Positions 1 through 13,207 of a stretch of 64,000 bases of DNA are shown piece by piece. Origin of the DNA: Abelmoschus esculentus (taxonomy: Eukaryota > Streptophyta > Magnoliopsida > Malvales > Malvaceae); the NCBI GenBank assembly GCA_035048815.1, contig JAUCBN010000036.1, positions 8,690,001 through 8,754,000 on the forward strand, given 5' to 3'. The notes under the pieces were generated by a model. It saw only the letters and a list, made by a program, of their open reading frames with translations. It had not been told where the DNA came from and made no database searches. Made by a program: the position numbers and the translations under genes. Numbering within the stretch: position 1 is the first letter of the stretch; each line of letters starts with the position of its first letter.

Positions 1-2400
1 TGAGTAGTTCATAACTCAAACATAATCACCGAACAACAACCGAGACTCCTTATAAAACCAAAGATCCAAATCCCTTGATTATCTCTCAAGACCTCACCTC
101 CAGTATCCATATTATCTAAACCATATACCGCCCCATCAACATTATCTTTGATCCAACCTATACGAGGACATTGCCAAACTCCCAGCTCACAAGATCGATT
201 CATAGAAGCCACCGGTACAAAAGAAGCCATAAACTCTGTCGTTAAATGATCACCCTTACTTCTTAAGTCTTCTTGTTAAGTATAAAGAGGATCCAATGTT
301 CTGATGCACCTATGTTTCCATAAAAGCCAACAGTAAACAGAGAATCTTATCTCTCAGTTCAACAGATTTAGGACAAAAGATCCCTTATTGGTCAAGTTAC
401 AACGAAACCAATCCATAAAGGGAGTAGACAAACATTCATGTAAACGTGAGGATGAATAACATAATGTCATAAGCTAATGGCCACGGGCAAATACGCAAAA
501 TATAATTAGTATTCTCTAGTCCATAAGAACAAAGAAAACAATCTCTAGAATTGGTAAGGTGACGCCGAACTCGCTCATCATTAGTTAATAGAAGATTTTA
601 GATGGCAAGCCACAAAAAACTATCACCCATGGTGCAATTCAAAGTGACCAAACCTTCCTCCATTTAAACTCACAAGTAGTCACCAACTTAGAATTAAACG
701 AAGCGTATGAAGAACAAGTAAAGAAACTCTGATTGGCTTCCCACCGCCTTCCAGGAAGATCTTTACCCAATTAATCCCTAGGAGGAAGTAATGCAACAAT
801 TTTATGAAGAATATGTGTGGGAAAAAACATCTCAAATCTAGGTCAATCTCACATACCATTCTGATCGACCATATCAAACAACAAAGTCGGAGGAAGGAGT
901 CTCAGAACCTAGATAATGATCATACCAAAAGTCTATACTCCGACCATCTCTAACATGCCAACAAATGCTCTCCTTAATGTCCTCCCAAATGGCAAAAATT
1001 CTAGTCCATAATCTTGATACATTACCGGAACATATAGACAAATGGAGCACATCAGTTCAACCTTATTTAGCCTTCATCACTCGAACCCATAATTTATCTT
1101 GATCCGTTACTAATCGAAAAACGATCTTCATCATAAAAACCAATATCCAAAGGGTTAGACATACTCTTCCAAGATACTAATGATATACTCCGTTTTCCAT
1201 TATTACCACTAGGCAAATTAACGAATAATCTTTTCTATTTCCGCACAAACACCTTTTTAAACCCATACTGATTGCATGATATACATAGGGATTGCTTGTA
1301 ACAAAGATTTAGCAAGTGTGATTCTTTCAACTAAAGACAAAGATTTAGTCGTCCATCCAGATAACCGATTAGCCATTTTATTAAGCATATAAGTAAATAT
1401 AGCCTTTGCCACACGCTTATGAAAAAGAGGAATTCCTAAGTATTGACCCAGATCATTAACCAACTAAAAACCAAAATCTTTAGCCAAAGAAAGGCGAGAA
1501 TCCATATCACAATTCTTGAAAAAGTAAACTTGGGTTTTAGCGATGTTAACTTTATGTCGAGAATCAGAACAAAAAATTGTAAAACTTCTCTAACCACATT
1601 TAACTGATTTCTACTTGCCTTAGCAAATAAGATTAAGAACATCTGTAAAAAGAAAAAAAAAGATGTGACAATCCAGGGCCATGACGAGCAAGATGTATCA
1701 GTTTCTAATCATCCCTTATAACTCTTCGTAGAATTGTCTGAGATAGTCTTTCCATACATAAGACAAACAAATAAGGGGATAAAGTATCTCCTTGACGGAT
1801 ACCCCAATAAGGTTTAAAAGAATTGGATAACTCACCATTATCCGTGATTTATCTACCTGGCATAAAGCTTGATTAAGTAAAATCGATCCACTTGAAAATA
1901 AAAGGCTTTAGACGAATAACCACAATCTTTGTAATAATCTTATATAGCACAGTACATAAGATTATTGGACGAAATTGGCTTATAAACTCAAGATTCTCAA
2001 TTTTTGGAATTAACATCAAAAGTGTATTGTTCACCCACTCTTCAAGGTTTCTTGTAATAAAGAAGTTACGCACAAACTTGAAAATTGAATCGCCCACTAG
2101 ATCCCAATAACGTTGATAAAAAGCAACAGGAAAATCATCAAACCCTAGTGCCTTAAACGGTTTCATATCAAAAACTACTCGATAAACTTCATCTTTAGAC
2201 ACTTCAGCAAGCAAAATTCTCAGTTCAGAATCATTATAACGATGGAAATTACAGGTTGAATCCATCACTCGTGTAATCCATGCCTCACTAGTGAAAAGAT
2301 TTTTAAAAAAAATTCAAAGCATGAGTTTTAAGAACTGATTGATCTTTAATCCATCTACCATCAACTAATTTTAGATGTCGGATCATATTTCATCTTCATC
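1..2400 (-). mobile_element. L1-type LINE remnant (RT, zf-RVT, RNase H), cut by window edge
   Basis: This is a decayed non-LTR retrotransposon read on the minus strand. From right to left I see a pre-RT segment (about 2290-2390, with a G-R-W-I-K-D stretch), the RT N-terminal part (1873-2268, with the K-A-L-G-F-D-D-F version of the LINE KAPGPDGF motif and a later F-R-P-I motif), RT and thumb region (1257-1640, with D-L-G-Q-Y-L-G-I-P-L), a zinc-binding RVT segment (about 480-610, Cys-x2-Cys and His/Cys remnants) and an RNase H start (9-230, D-N-V-D-G-A). Several stops and frame changes separate these blocks, so it is not functional. The 3' end lies left of the window. The domain order is that of plant L1 LINEs; the family assignment is by motif, without alignment. 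Confidence 0.8.
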
Positions 2401-4600
2401 GTGTCATAGTAGCTATATGAAAATATTTTTTAATTGAATAAACCACGAAGTTTCCATTTCCTATTTTCATGGATATTTTGTAATGATAATATTATTTTCT
2501 ATTGAACAAAAAGAACATAGTACAAGAGAAGGAAAAATGTGTAAACATGCCGAGAATATAGGAGGGGAAGCATGGGTAAATTAAGTAAACAAACAAAGAA
2601 AAATATTTAGAAAAAAACAAGAGAAATATCCCATCAATTATTTAAATAAATACACGCCAAAACAAAATCTAACAAAATTACTCAAATAAGTAAACAACAT
2701 AACATGAATCACTTTCGCTTCTTTCTTTTCTGTTATATTCTTACTTTCTTTCTCTCACTTTTTAGGCCTCAACTAGACAACCCAATAAACTAAATGTATC
2801 TTCTTTTATCTGGCAGAGTTCCACATAAAAAAAATTGTTTCAAGATTATAAAAAATTTATATGTAACCCAAAAGTTCAAATAACTCAAAATTTTTAATGA
2901 TTAGTAAATTAATTTTTAAATTTATTTTGAGTCTTTTAATTTTATACATAAAAAATTATAAATATATATTAGTTTTTAAAATTAATTAGTACTTATATTT
3001 TATAAAAAAAATACTCAACTCAAATTCATAAATATAACTCAAACTTTTAAATTATAAAATAAAATACATCAACTCAAGTTTTAATTCAAACTCAAGTTTT
3101 AATTCAAATCAATCAAGCACCCCTTAAAATATACTAAACAATTACTTTTGTGCTGGTTAATATCCAAGTAAATAGAAAACTTTAAAAACTACTGTTTGTA
3201 GGACTTTACCCCGAAAGTAACCCATCCAGAAATTCTCAATGACTAAGGCAGTGTGAAAAACTCTAACATCGATAACCGGTGAGGATGAACGATAGTTATA
3301 TGTAAAATAAAGGTTTTCCTTGGGTTGAATAGAGTAGAGATAAAGAACTTTGAAAATTATTATTGATAAATGGGTAAAATATATTTTTATATAAAACCGT
3401 GATTAAGTCTAAATCCAAAGTACAAGTATTTATAACCTAATATCTAATTGTCTATGAACTGTCTAACAAGTAATTAACAAAATAATTAAACCAACTAACA
3501 AACTAATTATTTACTTCTTATAATATTTAAAGGCTTAAATCAAATAACATTCAAATAAAATGCCCGCAAATAAAATTGTCTGTGGATAAAATTGCATAGG
3601 TAATTGACAAATATTATATTATTTTAAAATATTTTTTTTTATTTCCTTGATTTTTTTCTATCTTCTTTTTTAATCTTTTCTATTTTTTCTTCTCTCTTTT
3701 TTATCTCTCTTATCACTCTCACATTTTTATCTCTTACGTCTCTCTTATACAAAAGAAATGGACAATGTCTTTCTATATTCACTAGGCATTACTACATAAT
3801 TAAATCTATTAAAAAACATAAAGACCATTAACTCTTATATGAAATTTTATAAAGAACAATAACTCCTAATTTAAACTTTAGCCTTTCAACTTTGAAACTC
3901 TCCATTAATTTCTAAATTTTAAGACTCACTAAATATACCATTTAATATTTATTAAATAATATTCACCCTATTTCTTCAAGCTTTTAAATTCAAGAAGGGA
4001 AAAGAGAGAAAATAAAGAATGAGAGGCTTTGAACCTCGATCCATGGCTGCTACACCCACTGTGCACGACACCATCGTCATATCATTGCCTTCAACTTGCT
4101 TAGAGGAAACTGCCGGTGGTTACCTTGTCAACGTTACTGTGGCCACTCACTAAGAGAGAAAGCAAAATATGATCGAGGTAACTAAATCATCACCAACCGT
4201 TGTAAACCACCGCCAACGAAAGCCATCATCAGATTTATTGGCTAGAGAACTATCGGTTTGGAGCTTGGCATCACCGTCCGAATGCTAGAGGCCACCACAC
4301 GCGCTGCCGCTTATCCATGGACGTGCCCTTATTGGGATGGGTGCACCTTGCTGCCATGCATCTACCCATACTGGATCAATCTCTACTCACGGGTATATCG
4401 GTCCTTCCATACACCTACGTGCACTAGTTCATGCACCCTAGAGTGCATCATATGATCAATGGCCATGGCCATGCTATGTCATGCACTTAGGGTGAACCCA
4501 TCTTATCATGTAACTGTGTTACATCGGATTACTAGAGTTAACCTCATCTTTGACCAATATTAACCAAGTATGACCAAGTGTTGACTTTTTTAGATAACCT
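2401..4600. other. AT-rich intergenic DNA without a recognisable gene
   Basis: I see no coding region here. The stretch is very AT-rich, with repeated 'aactcaa' and 'aagttttaattcaaa' words at about 2870-3120 of the kind left by old transposons, and a pyrimidine-rich run at about 3640-3760. A short open stretch at 4258-4455 resembles no protein I know and has no supporting context. Confidence 0.5.
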
Positions 4601-6644
4601 ACCCGTGGGTTTCTTGATGTTTCAAATCTAATAGAGTAGTCCATTTTGCCAAATTCAAATTTGGTAAGCTATATTTATGTATTTGACCTTATATCGTATA
4701 TGAGATGCGTGAATTGTATTTATTGATACAAGATGATTATTTGAGCCCAAATATCGAATTAAGTGGGTTACCCAGGTAGCTAAACGAGAGTGTTAGTGAT
4801 ATCGGCTTAAGGTCCGTACACCTCGAACTCCCATGTTACATGCATATCATAAATAAGATTATCTTGCATGTTAGTATGTACAAATAGGTAGATAATGATT
4901 ATGCATGTGGTTGCGTTTGAAGGTATATTATTGATATCATTGTGATAACCGATGATATTGTAAATATGGAATGACTCATATGTTTAGAATAATTCATGTT
5001 AGAGTATGAACACCCATATATATATGCATGATATTTGTTGAATTGTGTGTTGATATTATTGGATTGATCGATATGCAAACATGGATAATTAAGACGAGAA
5101 ATTAACGTGAGAGACAAGTAATGATAAGCCATATATTCGAATAATACTAATAATAGTTATAAAAAATTAGTAAATAGTATTAAAAGACTTGCTATGCGAG
5201 TAAGCAACTTTAATAACTCTCATAAGCCTGACCGAATAATTTATAATAAATGGTAATTCAAGAATTTGCCACGATGAGCGAATAAGTCCTTTATACGAAC
5301 CTGAATCGCATTGTTATACATTTGAAGAGGGAGATATCAATATGGTCCGACTGTGTCCGTACAAGTAGGACTGCAATAATCTAAGTAAAGTGATATTGGT
5401 GGTTTTGGACGTCAGTGAAGATCTATGCTCGGAGGAACAATGGTAGTAGTCATGGTCGAGTACAAATACTTGTGTTGAGATTAGGGTGTTGATATCATAA
5501 TAGTATACCAATACTAAGTATTAGTATGTAGTATAGTGTATCGATATGAATCGAACTTATAGCCTTTCGAATATAAATTGTGCACCAGTACTCAGTGAGA
5601 GTACCAATAATATAACTTAGTGTACAAGATCTAATAATTTAAACTAAGGGTTCTTGGAAGCTTATATGGGCTTCTAATGAACCGTAATAAAGGTTACAAA
5701 AAGGAATCAACGTATAAACTTGTACGATAATAAAATAACGATAAACAAATTAATCTATATAATCTGTGTATGAATGTAAATTAGAATTTGTGTTGTGTTA
5801 TTATTATCATGGTGCTAAGTAATTATCAATTAATTATGAGAATGTTTATACAGGATCCGAATACCTAAGGTATGATCCGATATTGTGTGACTCTGAATGA
5901 CCTGAAAGAAAGATGTAAGTTCTGATGTTGGGTGACTCCATACAGCCTGAATGAGGGATGTGAAATGAAAATGTGTATGACTTCAGATTATACCCAAAGT
6001 TTAATGGGGAGTAGGCTCCAAGGCTTAGGGATGACCGGACCATCCTTAAGTGTGTGACTTTATGATGCTATGTGACTCCAAATCACATATTTTATATACG
6101 TATATTTTTTCAATATATGAAAATTGTATGATATCATCTTGAGACTTGTTATGATATACTATGTGTTCAGGTAATCAGTGGTAGCATCGCATGTTTAGTT
6201 CATTTCTCCTTGTTCCTATTAACTTGTATGTTCATTTTTATGATTAACATAGAATATGGTAGAGTAGATGTGTACAACTAAGCTATGTCAGCTCAGCGCA
6301 TGGAATCATTATTTTTGTGCGTAGATGGATGACAGTTGTGGGATCGTGAAAAACTATCAGATCGTGAATCTAGCACGGTGAACTTTATAGTACGATATTT
6401 TGGTTGGTGAACTTTATATTCATAGGATCTTACAAATGGAGCATGTAAATCTTATTTATATTTTTTGAGAAATTGTATTAATCGAATTATGTGTTTTAAT
6501 TGTTCTAAATGTTATTTGAAGTTCTTCAGAAACTTATTTGGTTTTTATTTATACATGGTCTTGGTTTTAAATATTTTGAGAAATTTTATGGTCTTGTGTT
6601 TAGGCTTAAGTCCCAAATTTGACATCCGGTTTAAGGGTGTTATA
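4600..6644 (+). mobile_element. Decayed LTR-like sequence ending in GGGTGTTATA
   Basis: This stretch is non-coding. Its right end (6620-6644, 'gacatccgg' then 'gggtgttata') closely resembles the right end of the LTR-like element at 57854-61252 ('gacacccgg' then 'gggtgttata'). The 'agctcagcg' word at about 6290 also has a counterpart near 60880 in that element. I infer an older LTR of the same broad Gypsy group. I could not find a matching left terminus or target-site duplication, so the left limit is approximate. Confidence 0.4.
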
Positions 6645-7445
6645 TTTTCTTCTGGTATTGACACTTGAACTTGAACTGTTTAGTGAAAAAGAATCGAAAG
6701 TACCATTCATCTTCCATTTCTTTCATCTAGAATTCCTTCAAACCAAAAGAATTTGTATTTCTTACTTAGTGATTCAATGAGAATCGAAGATTTATTTAGA
6801 ATTCCTTTGACTATAAAATTCAGTACCAATTTACTTCAATAAACCATCACCAATTTTCTTTTGAAGAAGCCTGATCAATACATAGTTGTTTATGCATTCT
6901 CACATCTCTTCTAGGTTGATAATCAGGATAATGTGAAAGATAGAAAAAGGTCCATGCTTTGCCTTAAGCGGGTATTAAGAATTGCAAATGCTACTTAACA
7001 AATGTTGAATTCAACATGCGCTAACACTAAATCAACCTCTCTTTTTATGAAGATACTGGACAATTACCTTTATTTCTTTACGACGAGTAACCCCTAGGTC
7101 AATGTTGTTGTGATCTAAAGTCTCCTTGAATTGGTAACAACTAAGATACAAAGTGACTCTAGTATACTGAATTCTGCGACAGATACTTTCTTTTCTATCA
7201 CACTCAGATACATAGAGTTTCAGAAATAAAAATATAAAGAGGTAGGTGAAAAATATGAGCTCATCAAAGCTTGACCTCTCAATACAACAACATATAAAGC
7301 ATCAACAATACATATACATATTTCAAACATTATCATAACCTCCATAGCCTTCAATCCCCGATTTGAAAAATTATAACCAATTAGTATGCTATAATTCCCA
7401 ATTCAGAAATAATGTCATTGTTGCATGTATAAATAGCGCAATTCT
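6645..7445. other. Non-coding, probable retrotransposon debris
   Basis: There are only short open stretches with many stops. A weak resemblance of 6860-7020 to the C-terminal end of a Copia polyprotein was considered but is not strong enough to call. No gene is supported. Confidence 0.35.
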
Positions 7446-9240
7446 GTGCAAGTATACACGTCAAGTAATAAGTGATAAGTATCTATCAAGTATCGTTTCC
7501 TCGAGGATTGGTTTACTTAATATGTCTTCTTTTGTCTTCTTGCTCTATAAAGGAAATAAAATAAAGACACAAGTAGTTGAGTTTTGATTAAACTAAATAA
7601 AGTAATTAAAGAAAGCTAAATAGACTGAGATCTAATTGAGAAAGAGAGTAGGATCCAGTTGTATTGTATAGTGGATTTGATTGATCTATTTCTGTCCAAT
7701 GCAATTGCACTACACTGTCTCGGCAGTACTGCAGATTACTGCCTTGGTAGCGATAGTGTTTTTCTGCCACGATAATCCCTTGCTCTTGGGCAGATTTACT
7801 AAAGTTTGGCAAATTATCCTTTGATGGTTTCGCTTATCCCTAAGTCGAAACACTGTTGATGACTAGTCCTTGATGATACCTCCCGACGTTAATCAATTAT
7901 AACCAACAATCAATCCCACACTTCTTTTAGCCGCTGAAACTCTAATACGTGTAATAAAAGTGCAATTAAGTGCAAGTGTACACGTCAAGTAATATAATGA
8001 TAAGTATTTATCGAATATCGTTCTCCACAGAGATTGGTGTACTTAATATGCCTCCTTCTGTTTCCTTGCTCCTGAAGTTTAGTAAAATAAAGAACACAGG
8101 TAAAAAGGTTTTTTGAATAATTAAAGAACAAAAGCTTAAATAAAAGGTTGAGAACGAATAGAGAGAATGGGTAGGATCCAGTTGTGTCATACAGTGGATT
8201 CGATTGATCTGTTCTTGTTCGATACAATGGCACAACACTATCTCGGCAGCACTGTAGAAACTGCCTCGGTAGCGTTAGTGTTTCCTGCCGCAGCAATCTC
8301 TTGCTCTTGGGCAGTTTAATCAAAGCTCAGTAAAGTGTCCTTAGATGTCCCCGCTTATCTCTAAGTCGAAGTACTGTTGATGACCAATCTTTGATGATAC
8401 CTCTCGGCATGAATTAATGATAATCAACAATCAATCCCACACTTCTTTTAGCCGTTGAAACTCTTAACCTATCTCTAGGCTGAGTTAGTGTCTATAACAC
8501 CGCACTAATCCTTTTCGTGAATCTAACCCTAAGAAAGCTTAGAACATATTGTATTGAAACAAAGAAACAAAATAGAACACCGCACTCATACTTTTAGCCA
8601 CTGAAACTCTTAACCTATCTCGAGCTTGAATGCAAGAACAAAGAATGACAATAGGATAAGCAAACTTTGATATTCTTATTGTATTGAAACAAAGAAACAA
8701 AATACAATACTCTCGCACTGATATTCTACAACCTTTGCCTAACCCTAAGAAAGCTTAGAACATATTGTAACGAATAACACAATTCTTAGGGTAAAGCTTT
8801 CTCTTCCATTCGACTCTTTCTATACATTGGATGACTTATGTATTTATAGTCTTGACCTAGGGAAACTTTTCCTAAGTAGAATATAACTTGGAGTAGGGAA
8901 TAAGTAATAAAAATATAATATTTCCAAGTTTAATTCTATCTAGAAGACTGCTCCCGCGTGGCCTTTGATTTGGTCTTTGTACGTGCTAAGCTACTCCAAT
9001 CTAAACGCTTTAAGTCTAGAAATTCTTAGCTTATTTTTCTCTTTCAATCGCCCAGCATTAGTACTAGGACTTCTGCTGCCGCAGCATTGCTTCTGCCTTC
9101 AGCATTGTTGCTACCTCGATAATGGTTCTGCCTTCGGCACTACTGCTTCCTCGACAAGTATTTCCTACAACTACACAAAAACATGCCATAAAACTTTTTT
9201 TTCTCACAGATATCATCTTTATATGTTGTGACAGCAAAAT
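7446..9240 (-). repeat. Gypsy LTR-like region with a ~524 bp tandem duplication
   Basis: Two tandem copies start at about 7446 and 7970. Both begin 'gcaagt(a/g)tacacgtcaagtaata', both run through 'ggatccagttgt', 'cggcagtactg/cggcagcactg' and 'caatcccacacttcttttagccg', and they are offset by about 524 bp. A further internal repetition follows: 'aaagcttagaacatattgta' occurs near 8533 and near 8750, and 'ttgtattgaaacaaagaaac' near 8550 and 8677. The region abuts the minus-strand Athila-type element to its right and probably is its 3' LTR and flank. A diverged relative lies at 62900-64000. Confidence 0.55.
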
Positions 9241-10825
9241 GTTAGTAATTGAATAATAAGTATATGTATCAGCTCGAATTAGTGGGTAATGAGTTTATAT
9301 TGTTTAAGAAAAGAATAGTAAATAATAGCATTTTTAGGCACTTATCAAATACCCCCAAACTCGAACTATTGCTTGTCCTCAAGCAATGTAAAACATCAAA
9401 TTGCCAAACCTTATTCTCTATTGGTTTTATTTTTCCATCTATTCTCCTCACTATAACTATGTCTATCTTTTAGTCCTAGCCTTTAGTTTACTCAAGGATT
9501 TCTATTCAAAAACAAACTATAAGATTACGTAAGTGTGTGGGTTTTTGTGGACAAGGTTGATTAAAGGCTTTCTTAGATAAACTCTAAGTTCAAGATAAGT
9601 AGACTTGGAATGGTTTTTTTTTCTTCTAAGAACATCAATCACTTGAGCCTGTTTTGGGCACATCAAGAGTTGTTCTTCCTTTTAAGATCTATTCTGTTTT
9701 TCTTTCTTATTTTCTTTCCTTAGGCATACTAGAGCCGGTTTTGGGCACCTCTAGCATGAAGAAGAGTAATTTCCTAGAGCCAGTGATAGGCACTTCTAGT
9801 CGCATTCCTTAGAATCTAAGTCTTTATCACCTAAGTTTATTAAAAGAACTCCTAAATCAAACAAGTCCCAAAAGTGTTTGTTGATTTTAACCTTATAGTA
9901 AGCTTCTAATTTCTATTCCTTAAGTATTCAAAGGTTATTTCTTCAAAACAGAGTCTAGTCATGGTAAGGAAAAAGATTTCTATAGCCTTAAAAGAATAAA
10001 CTAGGGCAAAGCTGATGTAAGGCAGTGCAAAAGTAAAGACAATTATTTCAAGTAAAGGCAGGTATATAAAAAAATTTTACTTAAGGCATCAAATTACTAG
10101 TTTTTCTGGTATTACCGCGCCAATGGGCTTTTCAATTAAGGCATCAAATTACTTCCTTTTCTGGTATTGCCGAGATAGTGGGCTGCCCTTGGCAGTGCAC
10201 TCATATATCCCCAAACTCAAACTGAGCATTGTCCTCAATGCTCAAATCTCACAGCACGTATAAGAAAATAAATAAAGAACAAGGCAGTAAGTTATTCGGA
10301 TTTTGAAGAGCTGCTGGAAACAATTGCCGTTCTAGGTTTTCCTGTCGATGCTTTTATTCTGGATCCTTGTCCTAGTGAGTGCTGTATTTTCGCCTGTCAG
10401 GGCAGCTGCACTCTTTTGGGTGTTGGCTTCGGCCTTGGGGCAGTAACTTCCTCTCCTTCTTCTTCGTTACTAATTACTTCTGTTTGTATCATGTGCGTTC
10501 CTCCTTCTGCCTCGGCATATGATACTCCTTACTGATCATGTGGTGAGTTATGATGGACATATTCATCAATCTCCCTAGAGAGACTGTCCCTAGAGAAATT
10601 ATCTATTGGGATGGGGCGGTTTGGTGGAGAGTTGTAAACAACTTTCCTTTCTGAAGGCCGCCTGCTGATGGATGCTGCTGCGACAGTGTCCGCTGGTCTG
10701 GATGGTCTGGCAACATGGAATTATTGTTGTGGTCTTGCAGTGAAGAATGGTCTTAGCCCTGGGGCAGGGGTAGTTTCTGTGTAGGGTGCGGCGGTGATAA
10801 ATATGTTTACTGGGAATTCTGGAAA

Positions 10826-11834
10826 TTACATTCCTTGAGTGGGGAAATTTTGGGTCATCATGTGTGCAAGAGTGTTGTTGAAATCTCTCTGGTACTCTAT
10901 GTATCGTTTCTTTCGAAGATCCATGTCTGTCATCCTTTTTAGAATCTCCTGGTATGGATCTACTGCGGTGGGGGCTTCGGCAGTGCCTGGCATCTCGGTC
11001 CTGTACTGCCCTCTGGTAGTGAAGTCAGCAGTGAACTGTTGAGGTGTTGCTTGCACTAGTTCTGCTTGCGTTATCTGCATCACTCTATGGCAGAATTCTC
11101 TGGTGCAGCCTTGCCGTTGATTTGTGTATTCATCTGTTTCTTCTATTGGGACACCTTCAGCAATGCACAAAGCAGAGATTAAATAGGGGAAATATAAAAG
11201 ACCTCATTCTTTCTTACTGCAATCATAAATTTCTTGAAGAATGATCTCTCCAACATCTATGGTCCGTTTGTTGGTGATTGATTGGATGAGCACCAATCTT
11301 CTTCTATCAATTGTGTTGTTGTGAGATGTAGGCATAAGGCGTCTCTTGACAAATGTGCACCAAAGCTTGGCTTCAAGTTTTAGGCTGAGCCTTGTTACAC
11401 AACCCATATGGGCACCGGTTTCTCATGGATTGTTGTCGAAAAAAGTTCGTCCTTGATTGCTTTGTAATCCTCATTAGTGGCTTCTTCATAGAATTCACCA
11501 TGTTCATCGCGTATGGGGGCAAGGCCGTAGTGCTGGTTGATTGCTTCGGCAGTAAGGGCGATTGGCTTGCCTTGACAGTGAACATACAAGTTGTCCTCGC
11601 TTGGCATATATGCATAAAATTCATGTATAATTGTTGCATTGCTGGGGGAGGCTGTAGGCAGAAGATTTTCCAATCTTGATATTTGATTTTATCAATCAAG
11701 AATGGTTCAATGTCATAGTTGTATTCATTCGAATGTTGGAATCCTTGCTCCTCCCATAACTATCGAGCAACAAATGATCTGTTGAATCGTTCAACAATAG
11801 TGGCAGGATAAAGACGGTTGTATGTAGCCATGGA
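10826..11834 (-). pseudogene. Putative plant transposon protein-like ORF (env-position ORF of Athila elements), broken
   Basis: On the minus strand an ATG at about 11832-11834 opens a product beginning M-A-T-Y-N-R-L-Y-P. It is broken by a stop and frame changes into pieces at 11373-11699, 11395-11673, 11204-11407 and 10826-11170. The pieces carry an F-x-R-S-F-V-A-R segment, an E-F-Y-A-Y-M stretch, and an L-M-P-T-S-H-N block followed by a glycine/valine-E-I-I segment. That order resembles the domain often labelled 'putative plant transposon protein' in plant Gypsy elements. The function of this family is not established and I infer none. It lies 3' of gag-pro in the same orientation, where an Athila env-like ORF would be expected, but the intervening pol is missing. 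Confidence 0.5.
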
Positions 11835-12300
11835 TCATTCTTGAATAATTGGGATATTGATGGGAGATTCTTTGAAAATGGTCTGAAAGTTGCAAGAATG
11901 CATGTAAGATTGCAGAGAGTATTGTGAGGAAGATTGGAATTCTAAAGAAATTTCAAGAATGCAAGAGTGAATAGTTTCAACAAGGAAGCTGTTTATATAG
12001 GCCTCGGTAGATATAACCATTAGGCTTTTCTGCCGTTTCAAATAGTAACTACCCGTTGGTATTCACTACCGTGGTAGAAAATTCGACAGATAGCTGTTAC
12101 ACTGTTTCTGCCTATTGGGACTCTTGCGACTTTGACACTCTGTACTGCCGCGGCAGCATACTTTCTACTGTGCATTGTTTCTCTGTCATTCTTGCTTTAT
12201 TATTCTAAAAATAAATGAGATAAAAGTATTTTAAAGATAATTATTTATGTACTTAAATAAATAAAAAATAAAATTTTAAAATTGTTAACCTAAATTAATC

Positions 12301-13085
12301 TTAATATAATAATACAAAGAGTAGGGAAGAAATTAAGTTACTGGGAGTGCATGAAAATGCATCTCCCCAATTGTCCCTCTTTTTATGGCCAAGATGATGT
12401 TTTTGTGATTGTTGGTCATCCTTTTTAGGTTCTTCTTTGTGTGCAGCCTCTATTGTGGATTTAATTCTTTTTCCTAACATTCTACCGAGCATGCTACCAA
12501 GGCAGGATATTTTGGTGTTGATGGCATGGATAGCCTTGCACTCTTCTGGATCATCAGAATTGTTTAGATTGTGGAAGGTATTGAGTTTGACTTGTTGGTC
12601 ATTGACCCTCATAGTCAACTCTCCATTTTCCACATCAATTAAGGTGCGTCCAGTAGCAAGAAAGATCTTCCCAGGATGATCGGTGCTTTTTCATCTGCTT
12701 CACAATCAAGGACAAGAAAATTAGTTGGAAATATAAATTTATCGACTCTTACCAATATGTCCTTGATTTTTCCTTTAGGGTGCATATATGATCGATCCGT
12801 AAATTACAGCAGCACTGTTGCTGGTTTTGCCCTTCCTATACCAAGTTTCTGAAAAACTTATTTAGGCATGAGATTTATGCTTGCCCCTAGGTCACAGAGT
12901 GCCTTTCCTTCATAGTTGTTCCCAATCGCACAAGGTATGGTGAAACAGCCAGGATCCTTTAGTTTGGGTGGCATGCGATTATGCAACATTGCCATGCACC
13001 CTTCAGTTGCTGCCACTGTCTCAAACTCACCTAGCCTCTTCCTTTTAGATTCAATGTCCTTCAAGAATTTAGCATAGTTGGGCAT
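12301..13085 (-). pseudogene. Gypsy aspartic protease region
   Basis: The minus-strand product contains a C-A-I-G stretch and then the catalytic-type segment A-L-C-D-L-G-A-S-I-N-L-M-P, in which the usual D-T/S-G is D-L-G as is common in Athila-group elements. Downstream are F-L-V-L-D-C-E-A-D and I-I-L-G-R-S-F-L-A-T-G. It follows gag on the same strand. A stop near 12830 splits it, and the product ends at about 12301 without running into RT. The frame is therefore part of a dead element. The protein family is clear; activity is not expected. Confidence 0.75.
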
Positions 13086-13207
13086 CTGTTCAATTGCCTC
13101 AACAAGTGGTAAGTTGATGTGGACTTGTTTCAGAATATCAAGAAATTTCTTGAACTGATGATCCTGTTTCTATTTTTTCAACCTTTGTGGGAAAGGTGGT
13201 GGTGGTC

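Noticed and set aside
4258..4455. 65-codon ORF with several Cys and Tyr
   Set aside because: No family resemblance. It sits in decayed repeat DNA and is within the length expected by chance.
6860..7020. Copia RT/RNase H C-terminal fragment
   Set aside because: One stretch (C-L-K-R-V-L-R) is suggestive, but flanking residues do not follow the Copia pattern and stops are frequent.
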